Source: Stentor roeselii
Lineage: Eukaryota > Ciliophora > Heterotrichea > Heterotrichida > Stentoridae
Direction: 5' to 3'
Assembly: GCA_006503475.1 (NCBI GenBank)
Contig: RSEH01000071.1
Location: forward strand, 109,205-173,204
DNA: 64,000 bases
Position 1 is the stretch's first letter. Every line of letters starts with the position of its first letter. Under the pieces are notes generated by a model. That model made no database searches and was not told the DNA's origin. It saw only the letters and a program-made list of their open reading frames with translations. Of the stretch, positions 40,112 to 49,560 are shown one piece after another. Position numbers and translations under genes: made by a program.

Positions 40112-40993
40112 TCAACAATTTATCCATTTTTCAAAGATACTTTCTAAAAGATTCTGATATCCACCTATACTATCAATTAAAGCAGAGATGCTCTCCTGAT
40201 AAAATCCATCAAAACAATCCACCCTTTGAACATTTTTCATGCAGCTTTCAAAGTCATTCAATCGAAATTCAACTTCACTTTCAATAAAATCGATCATCTC
40301 AACATTCAAACTTTTCCACTTAACTTGAAACCCAGAATCATTCAAAACATTCTCAATAGATCCAAAGATCTTATTAATAATACCCCAAAGTTTTTGGTTA
40401 ACAAGAACCATCTGCTGTTGTGACTCAGAATACCCAACTTTCAAAAACTTGTAAAATTCTTCATTTCCCAAGTTTTTCGATTCAAGTGAATTAAAAATTG
40501 AAATTTCTTCAGAATTTCGATATTTTAAGTTTTTTTCATCAAGACTTTTGCGAAGTTTATTTTTTAGAGTTACTATTTCCAGGTCCTTTTTTTTCAGTTC
40601 ATGTTTGAAATGGCTTTCGACGCTCATGTTTTTGATTAGATCTTTTTTGGCTGAATCTCTTTCTTCTGTTATTTTTTGTAAATCTTTTTTTGATTTATTC
40701 TCTAGATTCTCGATCTGAGTCTTTAATTTTGAAATGGTGTTTTTTTGTGACTCGATAATTTTTTCTTTATCTTGTAAGTCTTCGGATAAGTGTTTTAAAT
40801 CGATTTCTCTAGTTCTGAGAGATTCCATTAAGTTTGACTTGATTTTCGACTCATCAGCAAGAGTTTCTTGGAAACTTTGCAGAACAGTTTCAATGATTGA
40901 TTCTATTGAGGAGTCTTTTTCGATTTGAACAGGTTTCTTGATGTGCGCAAGAAAAGATTCAAGATATTCCACTAAGATCTCTTGATTCGCCAT
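40112..40993 (-). CDS. Coiled-coil protein
   Basis: An open frame of about 293 aa starting at ATG 40993 (MANQEILVEYLESFLAHIKK); another in-frame ATG three codons upstream at 41002 is equally possible. The central 130 residues form a strong coiled coil (LKHLSEDLQDKEKIIESQKN, TISKLKTQIENLENKSKKDL). The flanks are helical without known motifs. It is head-to-head with the signal-peptide gene starting at 41100, only about 100 bp apart. Confidence 0.7.
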   Translation of the reverse strand: MANQEILVEYLESFLAHIKKPVQIEKDSSIESIIETVLQSFQETLADESKIKSNLMESLRTREIDLKHLSEDLQDKEKIIESQKNTISKLKTQIENLENKSKKDLQKITEERDSAKKDLIKNMSVESHFKHELKKKDLEIVTLKNKLRKSLDEKNLKYRNSEEISIFNSLESKNLGNEEFYKFLKVGYSESQQQMVLVNQKLWGIINKIFGSIENVLNDSGFQVKWKSLNVEMIDFIESEVEFRLNDFESCMKNVQRVDCFDGFYQESISALIDSIGGYQNLLESIFEKWINC

Positions 40994-41099
40994 TATAATC
41001 ATGAAAACATTAAACTATTCTTTTAAAATCAATAAAAAATTCCTTAAAAATCATCTTCATCCTCTTCTTTATCAAAAAACTCTAAATTTTTTACTTATA

Positions 41100-41555
41100 A
41101 TGAAACAATTCATCATTTTTTCATTTCTTTTCTTGGCCATCACAGGACAACATCATGGAGGAGGAGAAGGTAAACATCAAAAAGAAGCTGAGTGCTTCGC
41201 AGACCTTTATGAGCTAAACAACAGTGTAGAAGACTTAAAATCAACAGTCGAAAGCAGAGAAGATTTAACTTTACTAAGGGAAAAGTTGAATGTCTTCTTG
41301 CTTGCCTTACCAAATACTTTACTTCGATGCATGAGTGTTCTCGAATACGACATCTCTAAACCTGTCGATGGTGTCGAGCCGAACCTTTCCAAGATCCACG
41401 ACTGCAAATCAGCATATGTCGAACTCATCAACCAAATGAGAAGAATTGCTAAAGCTTATCAAGAAAACAATATCGAGGATGTCTCTTTGGCCTCAAGTAA
41501 ACTTGACTTGATTCGACAGAAGATTCAGGACTATTGTTCTGATTACCAACCTTAG
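41100..41555 (+). CDS. Small secreted or ER-targeted protein
   Basis: A 151-aa protein. I choose ATG 41100 because it gives a textbook signal peptide (MKQFIIFSFLFLAITGQHHG): a positive residue, a hydrophobic core of about 12 residues, then a polar cleavage region. Longer in-frame upstream reading lacks support. The mature part is helical with four Cys (ECFADL, LRCMSV, HDCKSA, DYCSDY), possibly forming two disulfides. No family recognised. Confidence 0.75.
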   Translation: MKQFIIFSFLFLAITGQHHGGGEGKHQKEAECFADLYELNNSVEDLKSTVESREDLTLLREKLNVFLLALPNTLLRCMSVLEYDISKPVDGVEPNLSKIHDCKSAYVELINQMRRIAKAYQENNIEDVSLASSKLDLIRQKIQDYCSDYQP

Positions 41556-42089
41556 GATTAGTAGTAGTTGATAAGATTTGATTGAGAAAAAGGAAAGTTT
41601 TTGAGGAAAAAGGGGTCAGAAAGATTTTTGGAAAGTTCTAAATAGCAATTTTTTTTAGAGGTATCTTTTTGTGGATAGAAAATGTTGAAGACTTTTTTGG
41701 GAGAAACTTGGTATTGACCATTGTTTTTTTAGGATGGATACTCAAACCTTTTAGTTCTTTCGAGGAAATGACTATTGGCTTATATCTGTTTTTTCTTTGC
41801 TATGGGAAATTTGATGAAAATCGATGTTGAATTACAGTTTTTTGGTTTAGAGTATGTTTTACAAAACCCAAAACCCAAAAAAAATTTTTGGGAAAATTGA
41901 AAGATACTGGAATTTATTCTTGTTGGGTTTATATTTGATTCTATTATATTTTCTATATTATCTTAGCACTCGATAGTTATTTTTAATAAAATCTATACCT
42001 TGTATAATAAACTTCTTTCAAACTACCCGAGTTGGCTGATTAAGTTAAACTAATTTCATAGATCGATCATCAAATTAATCAATCTCATT
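41556..42089. other. Intergenic region between convergent genes
   Basis: About 534 bp. No gene or RNA seen. The first 350 bp is G/T-rich on the + strand, following the usual 3' pattern after a + gene, and contains A-runs (CCAAAACCCAAAACCCAAAA-like at 41865-41885). Confidence 0.5.
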
Positions 42090-42779
42090 TTATTTATTCT
42101 TTCTTAAAGAAGTTCTTCTAAGGTTTTTCCTTGAACCTTCATCTGAAATCTCGAAGAGTCCTTTGACTTCTCCCAAAAAATTATTAATATTATTGTCTAT
42201 AATTTCAATCTTTTCTTTAAGTTCAGAATTTTCATCCTTTAACTCCAAAATCCTTTCATTATTTTCTTCTTCTTTATCCTTTTCCATTTTCTTCTTCTTA
42301 ATCAAACGTTCAGAAGTCTCCTGAATTCTTTCCCTAAAAAAATATTCTCTATCTTTAAGTTTTTTCATTTGTTTTTCAAGTAAATCATTTTTATTTTGTT
42401 GTTGTGTAATAATTCTATCAATACTCTGAATTTCATTATGATACTTTTCCTGTAGTCGATGATCAATCGAAAGAAAAAACTTTTGATTCAAAAAACTTTT
42501 AAAATTTTCCTTTAAATCCAAAAAACTCTTATATTTTACTATTTTCATCCTGAAACCAAAGACCTTAAAAAGTCTATTTAGAGTTTCACGAACTCTTAAG
42601 ACATTCTCACGAATCTGATCTTTTTCTCGATCATGAATAAAAAAAGCGAGGTATTTCCAAAGTTGATAAAACCTAAAAACTTTTCTTTTAAAATACTCTC
42701 GAACCACTCCAGTCAAAGCATCTAAAAAAGTTTGACTGACAAGAGCAGCGATCTGTAGACTTATTTGTCCATTTTCCAT
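42090..42779 (-). CDS. Coiled-coil protein
   Basis: A 229-aa open frame from ATG 42779. Residues 1-75 are helical and basic (ALTGVVREYFKRKVFRFYQL); residues about 110-205 are a charged coiled coil (QQQNKNDLLEKQMKKLKDRE, RLIKKKKMEKDKEEENNERI). No domain recognised. The start codon directly abuts the tandem array that continues from the end of the CCT4 gene, so its promoter must lie in that array. Confidence 0.7.
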   Translation of the reverse strand: MENGQISLQIAALVSQTFLDALTGVVREYFKRKVFRFYQLWKYLAFFIHDREKDQIRENVLRVRETLNRLFKVFGFRMKIVKYKSFLDLKENFKSFLNQKFFLSIDHRLQEKYHNEIQSIDRIITQQQNKNDLLEKQMKKLKDREYFFRERIQETSERLIKKKKMEKDKEEENNERILELKDENSELKEKIEIIDNNINNFLGEVKGLFEISDEGSRKNLRRTSLRKNK

Positions 42780-43151
42780 ATAATAATCAAAAACTCTTGA
42801 AATTACTCTAAATATCTAACCATGACAACATCCTCAACTTTCAATATCCCTATAATAATAAAATTATCTAACCATAACATCATCAACTTTCAATATCCCT
42901 ATAACAATCAAAAACTCTTGAAACTATCTTATTATCCAACCATGACGACATCATCTATTTTCAATATCCAAATAATCAAAAACTCTTGAAATTATCTAAT
43001 TATCCAACCATAACAACATCCTCAACTTTCAATATCCCAATAACAATAAAATTATCTAACCATAACATCCTCAACTTTCAAAATCCCTAAAATAATCAAA
43101 AACTCTTGAAATTATCTAATTATCTAACCATGACGACATCATCTATTTTCA
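42780..43151 (-). repeat. Tandem array duplicating the CCT4 3' end
   Basis: Read on the minus strand, six related units start TTGAAA(A/G)(T)..GATGAT/GAGGATGTTGT. The first unit is the last ten codons of CCT4 ([10 protein letters not shown]) plus its stop. Units 1-3 and 4-6 form a higher-order pair of about 187 bp: the pattern is long (about 70), short (about 49, missing TTTCAAGAGTTTTTGATT), long (about 67). Unit 4 repeats the coding start of unit 1 exactly. The array ends at the next ATG (42779). Confidence 0.9.
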
Positions 43152-44706
43152 AGATCATTCTCACGCATTCAGTGGCCAGGCTTATCGCACTGAGACTTAC
43201 CAAAAGTGGCTGAACCACATTTTCCTCAAGCATATTCGACACTCCTCCTCTTCTGACGTTGATTCCAGCGTGTTTTTCTCCTGCAATATGCTTATTTCTC
43301 AGTTCAGTCACGATGTTAATTGGGTTCAGGCCTGCGTTTTCAGCGAGGGTGTAAGGAACGATTTCTAAGGCTTCTGCGTAACTTCGGATGCAGATGCTTT
43401 CGGCTCCTTGAAGATTTCTTGATAACTCGTGGAGTCTTTGAGAGATTTCCATTTCAGGAGCTCCACCTCCTGGGACTAAAGCTCGCTTCTTCACTAGACT
43501 TCGAATCACGCATAGAGCGTCGTGGATTGAGCGGTCGGCTTCGTCTAGGACCAGCTGATTAGACCCCCTGACTAAAATCGAAGCAGTTTTTCCATAAGGA
43601 CTATTATTCGAACATCCAGTAATCCTAATAATCTTTCCACTTCCAACAGTATCCTCAACACAAAGTCTTGCATGTCCAAGTCTTTCAGGTGTGAGTTGTT
43701 CCAACTGTGCAATGGGAGTAATTCCTAAAGTTCTAGAAACAAAATCCACATCTTCCCTTTCAATATCCCTGACAACCATGACTTTATGTTTAGCCAAGTA
43801 ATGCAGACTCAAGTCATTAGTAGCATCTCTAAGAACAGACTTCTGAATAAGCAAGACATTGCATTTGCTATCAACAATCTTCTTACAAAGATTAACAATG
43901 TACTTCCTTTCTTCCCTTAAAATCCTGTCCATGCCGACATAATCCTGAACAATCACATTATTTTCCATATCAGTCTTCGGTGAAGACAGACAAAATTGAA
44001 TCAAAGCAATTCTTGGGTTCTCTACTTTTGTCGGTCCTCCTGCGGCATGCGAAGCATGATTTGAAGTAAAGACTAGACCGTCAACTAACTCTGTGTCGTC
44101 TACTGTTCCTCCGAGTTTCTTTGAGACTTTTATGTTTTTTAAGTCGACGTTGGTGTCGTTTGGAGATACTACGCTCATCACGGCACGAACGGCGATTGGA
44201 GCTAGTTCTTGGGAATGCTGGGAAACGACTTTAGAAGCTAGAGATGTTGAAGCGATTTTTTCGAGACATGTTGTGTCTGACAGGTCAAGCTTAACAGACA
44301 TATCCTCTAAAATCCTAGTAGCATGATCACCAGCGATTTTAAACGAATCCGATATCAGTGAAGGATGAATGCCCTTCTCCAGTAGTTTCGTGCAGCAGTG
44401 CAAAAGCGCTCCTGCGATGACCACGACTGAAGTCGTTCCATCTCCTGCTTCGATATCTTGAGCCTTCGACAGTTCAACAAGCATCTTCGCCGCAGGGTGA
44501 AGGACTTCCATTTGCTTCATGATTGTCGCGCCATCATTCGTGATCATCACTTCGCCTTTTGAGTCTTTTATCATTTTGTCCATACCGCGCGGGCCTAAAG
44601 ATGTTCGGACTGTGTCGGCAACTGCCTTGGCTGCAGCGATGTTCGTTACTCGGATGTTTTTGGACTTTTCATTTGCCACTCCTTTCTCTGGTGTCGCTGC
44701 TTTCAT
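43120..44706 (-). CDS. CCT4: CCT/TRiC chaperonin subunit delta
   Basis: The 528-aa subunit of the cytosolic chaperonin that folds actin and tubulin. Group II chaperonin signatures are complete: [51 protein letters not shown], and the second ATP motif region [16 protein letters not shown]. The delta-type sequence is indicated by [40 protein letters not shown] and [12 protein letters not shown] at the end. Length is standard. No intron. The 3' end continues into the tandem array described separately. Confidence 0.95.
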   Translation of the reverse strand: MKAATPEKGVANEKSKNIRVTNIAAAKAVADTVRTSLGPRGMDKMIKDSKGEVMITNDGATIMKQMEVLHPAAKMLVELSKAQDIEAGDGTTSVVVIAGALLHCCTKLLEKGIHPSLISDSFKIAGDHATRILEDMSVKLDLSDTTCLEKIASTSLASKVVSQHSQELAPIAVRAVMSVVSPNDTNVDLKNIKVSKKLGGTVDDTELVDGLVFTSNHASHAAGGPTKVENPRIALIQFCLSSPKTDMENNVIVQDYVGMDRILREERKYIVNLCKKIVDSKCNVLLIQKSVLRDATNDLSLHYLAKHKVMVVRDIEREDVDFVSRTLGITPIAQLEQLTPERLGHARLCVEDTVGSGKIIRITGCSNNSPYGKTASILVRGSNQLVLDEADRSIHDALCVIRSLVKKRALVPGGGAPEMEISQRLHELSRNLQGAESICIRSYAEALEIVPYTLAENAGLNPINIVTELRNKHIAGEKHAGINVRRGGVSNMLEENVVQPLLVSLSAISLATECVRMILKIDDVVMVR

Positions 44707-45026
44707 TTATACCATGATTTTTATGGGCCTTGCAATCGACGGCCTTCTGGGAATCGAATTTTTTTAGACTTTCGGATCGGTTTTAAGGGTTTTAAGGAAT
44801 TTTTTTTTGAGTTGGAGTGGGGAGGGAAGGGAAGAGATGGAGAGTTTTTATGAACAAATTAATTATATTAACCTCAAATAAACTTCTATAATAAACCCCC
44901 GACTCTAAAACAAATCCTAAAATTTTCCAGTACTAATCTCTTCAACAAAAATAACTACAAAAAACTCATAATTACCTCTAATTAAATCTCTTATATACCC
45001 AAAATTACACCTGCCAAATAAAAACA
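44707..45026. other. Divergent promoter region CCT4/TBC gene
   Basis: 320 bp between two outward genes. + strand bases change from G/T-rich near 44720-44850 to A/C-rich from about 44870. No motif recognised beyond this. Confidence 0.5.
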
Positions 45027-46646
45027 ATGCAAAAATTTGTAAGTTGTTTCTGCGACCCAAACACAGCAGAATTTCCAATCGAAGTAGAACTAGACCTAGA
45101 AAACCAAAGATCAATCAACATAGACGTAGCAAGAACCAAATCCGACCTTCTCACCTCAGAAGAAAGACTAGAACTAGAAAAGCTTCTAACATTTTACTGC
45201 AAAACAAAAAAACACTCCTACAAGCAAGGAATGAATGAAATCCTTGTTCCTTTCCTTCTCCTTTCCCGTCAAAATGTCCAAAAGCACTTGATTTACACAT
45301 GTTTTTCTAATTTCATCGAGAAATTTCTGCCAACTTTATTTCAAGATGATGTAAATTTTAAGTAGTTTTTCAAGCCTTTAAGCGGTTTATTCACGATAAC
45401 TAAGCTAATCCTTTTATACCACTACCCAGAAATTCACAGTCATTTCGAGAAGCACTTGATAACAGCTGACATGTACATGACTAGTTGGTTTATCACTATT
45501 TTCGCAAGTAAAATTAAAGATATTGGACTTTTGTACATGTTTTGGAGGACTTTAAGCTTAAAAGGAGATGTTTTCTTTTTATGTTATATGGGAGTTTCAA
45601 TGCTGGGTCATTATAAATCGTTGATTATGGGACAGGATCCTCTCACATTGCCTTTAGTGTTTAAAGAAATCCTGATAAATGAATATGACGATTACCAGAT
45701 TATTTTAACGACTGCTGAAAGTTTGAGAGAAAGCATGCCTTATACTTCTGAGTGGATTTTAAAGAAATATGAAATTTTTAAATTGGAAAAAAGTGAACAT
45801 TTTGCTAATGAACTTGAAAAACTTCATTCGATCTTGATTCTTCCTCGTGGGATCCTTACTCAGATTTACCCTCAAGACCAGATAAGTCAGTTTTTATCAG
45901 TTTCTAGTTTTCAGCTTAAAAAACATCTCTTGATCGATTGTCGTCCTCACTCAGAAACTAAGAATGGATACTTGTTGAATTCTGAATTGGTGCCTAAAAG
46001 ATCTCAGAAGAATTTGAAGAAATTGAAACTTTTTCCTAATCGGTTTGAAACTATCAAATATTCTCATCATATTGTATTGATGGGAAGTACTGGAGGACAA
46101 GATGAAGAGTCTTTGATGATGAAGGCCTTTAGATGTTTTATTGATTCGGGTTATCCACATATTAGTATTGTGGAAGGAGGGTATTTGGCTTGCCACGATT
46201 TCGCAATCCAACACGATTTAGCGATAATTCAGCACAAGTCATGCACAATCTGCAACCAAAACTTAAAAAACGAGAAAGACTCTAAAATTGACAATTTTTT
46301 CAAAATCGAGAACTTAAGAAGAATAAACAGTTTAAATACCGGAAAAGTATTCCGATGCAAAACAATTGAAGAAGAAGAAATGACAACAGGTTTATCTCTC
46401 GTTGAAAAGAGAATCGTTGTAATCGACCTAAGAACAAACAGCATCACCGAAGAGCTTCAAGTAGACCAGATAGTAAAAATCAAGGCAATCAAGCAAAGGT
46501 CCGACACACTTTCCTTCACCTTCAAAGAACAAAAAACTCGAATCTGGATCTTAGAAACTCCTGAAGTAAAAGAATTCATAAACAGCATAAAAATCAAATT
46601 CGAAGAAATCAAGAAGTTAAAAGACTCAATTCGTCAAATAATTTAA
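45027..46646 (+). CDS. TBC1D23-like protein (TBC plus rhodanese-like domains)
   Basis: The spliced product is 534 aa. The TBC part has INIDVARTKSDLL (an IxxDxxR arginine-finger motif) and LEKLLTFYCKTKKHSYKQGM followed by NE (YxQ glutamine-finger), then LSGLFTITKLILLYHYPEIH and MTSWFITIFASK. A rhodanese-like domain follows (LLIDCRPHSETKNGYLLNSE, HHIVLMGSTG, SIVEGGYLACHDFA) without the catalytic Cys, as in TBC1D23, which tethers golgin-captured endosomal vesicles to the WASH complex. A C-terminal stretch of beta strands (EEEMTTGLSLVEKRIVVIDL) may be the PH-like end. A 15-nt intron at 45351-45365 lies in the TBC domain. The N-terminus is short for the family. Confidence 0.85.
45351..45365 (+). 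other. 15-nt intron in the TBC/rhodanese gene
   Basis: gtaaattttaagtag. Phase 0; A at position 10; in-frame TAG if retained; removal joins ...LFQDD to FFKPLSGLFTITK. Confidence 0.92.
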
Positions 46647-46667
46647 CTTCTATTCTCTTGTTAATAA

Positions 46668-47438
46668 ATGGGTTGTGGTACCACAAAACAGGATAAAAAA
46701 TCAATCTCAAAGCCAAAAAAAAATTCGATAAACAGTGAAATGCAGTCAATCCGAGACTATTACCAAGCAAACCAGCAGAAGTTAACAAACCGTATCAGAG
46801 ACTTATTCCAAAAGTACTTCATGAACCAATTATCACAAGCCACAGTTATCGACATGAAGTTCATAAATTTATCAGGGTCTCAACTCAAGTCACTTGAAAT
46901 AATTTTCCCTCATTTCATTGAACTTCGCACTCTTGACTTGTGGAAAACAAGACTTGGAGATGAAGGTGTTAAGACTGTGGCTTCTTTTTTTCATTGCTTT
47001 CCTCATCTTTCTTTTCTTTCACTTGCTGATAACCGAATTAGTTTCAATGGGATTATTGCTTTGACTGAGAAGTTTGAGGACTTGAAACAACTGGAAACTT
47101 TGCAGCTTCATGTTAATCCTTTTAATGCTGAAGCCACGAATGTTTTAGCTGAGAAGATTGTTTTACTTAAGACTTTGAAAGTGTTGTGTTTAGATGAATG
47201 TGAAATGGGAGGGGAAAGTTTAAAAGCTCTTGTTAATGCTTTACAGGAGTTGAAAAATATTGAAAGGGTTTCACTTGACTACAATGCGATTTCTGAGAGT
47301 CTTTCAAGTGCATTGATGATGATTTTAAACAAACTGAAAAAACTTAAAAGGGTTTCTCTTCAGTTCTGTGGAATAGGACTGCTTACCCAAGAAGCTCTTA
47401 GAAAAGTATATCCCGAAGTAATTTTTTCTTTTGCATAA
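46668..47438 (+). CDS. N-myristoylated leucine-rich repeat protein
   Basis: A 256-aa protein starting MGCGTTKQDKK, with Gly2, Cys3 and a basic patch predicting N-myristoylation and palmitoylation at a membrane. The remainder is leucine-rich repeats of the RNI type: LRTLDLWKTRLGDEGVKTVA, LSFLSLADNRISFNGIIALT, LETLQLHVNPFNAEATNVLA, LKVLCLDECEMGGESLKALV, IERVSLDYNAISESLSSALM, LKRVSLQFCGIGLLTQEALR. Likely a small protein-binding scaffold. It lies 21 bp after the TBC gene on the same strand. Confidence 0.85.
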   Translation: MGCGTTKQDKKSISKPKKNSINSEMQSIRDYYQANQQKLTNRIRDLFQKYFMNQLSQATVIDMKFINLSGSQLKSLEIIFPHFIELRTLDLWKTRLGDEGVKTVASFFHCFPHLSFLSLADNRISFNGIIALTEKFEDLKQLETLQLHVNPFNAEATNVLAEKIVLLKTLKVLCLDECEMGGESLKALVNALQELKNIERVSLDYNAISESLSSALMMILNKLKKLKRVSLQFCGIGLLTQEALRKVYPEVIFSFA

Positions 47439-47454
47439 TTGACTATCTATTAAC

Positions 47455-49362
47455 TTAAGCTGTTTCTTCCCAGTCAATATCCCCGTCCTCATCAGGAATG
47501 ACTTCAGCAGGGATTTCAACAGGTCTATTACTTTCATTTTCATCAAACTCCTGCAAAATCCTTATTTCTTCGAATTCAGGTCTTTCAGCGTCTTCTTCAA
47601 GCGCTTCTAGTTCTTTTTCAAAGGCTTCTCTTGCATCACTCAAGTACTTTTCACGTTTTTCAGCAAGTTCTTTAGATGCTCGAATAGCGGCTTCTCTTTC
47701 TTCGACCTTAAAGTTGTAATCGTGTCTTCTTATTGCAACGTCTGATATACGGACCTTGAAGTACTGTTCAAGGAATTTGTAAAGACTTGCAAGAGAAAGG
47801 GAGTATTGTTGAAGGTCGTCGAAGTTTATTGCGAGTAAGTCACGTTCGAGTTTCATTGTTTTTGCGTAGACTTCAGGCTTTTCCGGCTTTGGACCTCTTG
47901 GCTGGACGTTCGTGATGAAGGATTTGAAGTTTTGGTTTAGGAATTTTTTGGCGAGTTTCCAGTTTATCATGTTCGTTCGAGGCTCGACGACTTCCTCCCG
48001 TCGCGCTCCTTGCAAGTAAAATGCCAGTTGAAAGACCCGTGCGAATTTCAGTACTTTATAATGAAAAAGTTCAAGTAGGTCCTGAAACTCTTCTAATAAC
48101 CTATTTCGATACAATTCTAAAAGTGCCACTTTTCCTTCTAACTGTCTCACGTCATCCGGCAATGAAGAGTCCGACGACTTCACCGCTTCTTCAAAGACAT
48201 TTTTTTCTTCTTCCATCCATTCTGACTGCTTGTCGTGCAGTCTTTGTTGGTCCTTCAAATGCTGGCCAATGTGAGTCTGAATGTCGCGGGCAAGGGAAGC
48301 GTTTTCAGCACGTTCCCATTCTGACTTGATGAACTTGACCCATTCTATTGTGAGTTCTTTTTGAGCCTCGGTAAAAGTTCGGTCTTGGCCAAGAGTGTCT
48401 AAAGCGACTACCAGTCTTGTTTCGACAACTTTGTATGGAGCTTCTTGGATTTCTTCGAAGACTTTTTCTTCTTCTTCTTCTTTGTTGCTGGTGTGCTCGG
48501 ATTTCTGCTTTTCTTCTTCTTGCTGGGCTCTGAGTCTTCGGCATTCAAGAGCGTCTTCCACACCCGCATCAAAGCTAGCTTCAAACAAGCAACTATTAAA
48601 AGTAAGAGGCACAGCAAAATACGCTCCTAATTTCGGAACATCAAAAAATTTGATCCTAGTATCACTAACAACATCATCAACCAAGACAGTCTTAATTCGA
48701 TCCTTTTGCACTTCTCTTAAAGTAGCCCCTTCATCAGCATCCTCAGCAACAGGTTCATCTTCTTTCCAAATACTAAAAGTGGCTTCTCCTTCAGTTTCAT
48801 TGAGCGTCTTATCAATCATAAGTTCCTTGCTTTTCAAACAAGCGGCGATATATCTTATAACAAGAGGAGCGTCTTCATCAATATGAGCTTTTTCATTATC
48901 CAAAAGAGAAATTTCCCGCTTTACCTTTTCAAGAATCCCGATATAACAAGCCGCTGAACCCGTTTCAGTCCTTAAAAATTCTGCAAGTTCAGGTAAAAAG
49001 TCATCCACGTCAACTGAGTTTCGAATACGGCCTCGAAGCTCTTCAAGGACTTCTTGATGCTTTTCTTGTTCTAAGATTTTCTTTTGATTTAAAGATTGAA
49101 GGTCTTTTTTAGCCTTTTCTTGATTTTCTAGAAGTGATTCTCGAAATTCGTGTTTTTTTAACTCGAGGTTTAAGTTTTCAGAGGATTTTGAGTAGTTTAG
49201 AAGCCAGTTACCCAGGAAGTGAAGCTGGTTCTTCGGACGGCGCTCGTATAAGTCGGCTAATGCTTGGCAGAGCACTTTTCCGACTTCGTGGTCTTTGATG
49301 TAGCTCACGCTGTCGTGGTCTTTGGGCTTTACGAACCGCTCATGTGAAACGAAATTTGCCAT
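47455..49362 (-). CDS. DPY30-motif protein, RSP2-like radial spoke candidate
   Basis: A 635-aa protein. Residues about 21-58 (YIKDHEVGKVLCQALADLYE, RRPKNQLHFLGNWLLNY) form a DPY30 motif, the docking helix pair used in radial spokes and MLL complexes. The middle (about 125-350; TGSAACYIGILEK, VLVDDVVSDTRIKFFDVPKL, GAYFAVPLTFNSC, then VVALDTLGQDRTFTEAQ) looks like a GAF domain with an acidic insertion. DPY30 followed by GAF is the Chlamydomonas RSP2 architecture, so a radial spoke role is likely. The C-terminus is coiled coil and ends very acidic (IPDEDGDIDWEETA). Confidence 0.75.
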   Translation of the reverse strand: MANFVSHERFVKPKDHDSVSYIKDHEVGKVLCQALADLYERRPKNQLHFLGNWLLNYSKSSENLNLELKKHEFRESLLENQEKAKKDLQSLNQKKILEQEKHQEVLEELRGRIRNSVDVDDFLPELAEFLRTETGSAACYIGILEKVKREISLLDNEKAHIDEDAPLVIRYIAACLKSKELMIDKTLNETEGEATFSIWKEDEPVAEDADEGATLREVQKDRIKTVLVDDVVSDTRIKFFDVPKLGAYFAVPLTFNSCLFEASFDAGVEDALECRRLRAQQEEEKQKSEHTSNKEEEEEKVFEEIQEAPYKVVETRLVVALDTLGQDRTFTEAQKELTIEWVKFIKSEWERAENASLARDIQTHIGQHLKDQQRLHDKQSEWMEEEKNVFEEAVKSSDSSLPDDVRQLEGKVALLELYRNRLLEEFQDLLELFHYKVLKFARVFQLAFYLQGARREEVVEPRTNMINWKLAKKFLNQNFKSFITNVQPRGPKPEKPEVYAKTMKLERDLLAINFDDLQQYSLSLASLYKFLEQYFKVRISDVAIRRHDYNFKVEEREAAIRASKELAEKREKYLSDAREAFEKELEALEEDAERPEFEEIRILQEFDENESNRPVEIPAEVIPDEDGDIDWEETA

Positions 49363-49560
49363 AACTGTTTATTGAAGATAAGATGGGCTAAGGTTTGGAT
49401 TTTGGTGTTTTAGGTTTGGGTGGGATGGTTTTAGCATTTTTTAGGGATTTTAAGGAGATAAGGAGTGATTTAGGTTTGCGAGTTTGAGAAGGTTTTGGGA
49501 AGATTTTTTTTTGGAGTGAAGGTATTTTAGTGAAGTTAGAAATTTTGAAGGAAAGGAGAA
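49363..49560. other. Leader of the DPY30-motif gene
   Basis: Very G/T-rich on the + strand, that is A/C-rich on the coding strand of the gene starting at 49362. No gene. Confidence 0.5.

Noticed and set aside
41860-41890. Telomere-like CCCAAAA-type sequence
   Set aside because: Only two or three imperfect A/C-rich units inside an intergenic region flanked by genes, not at a contig end.
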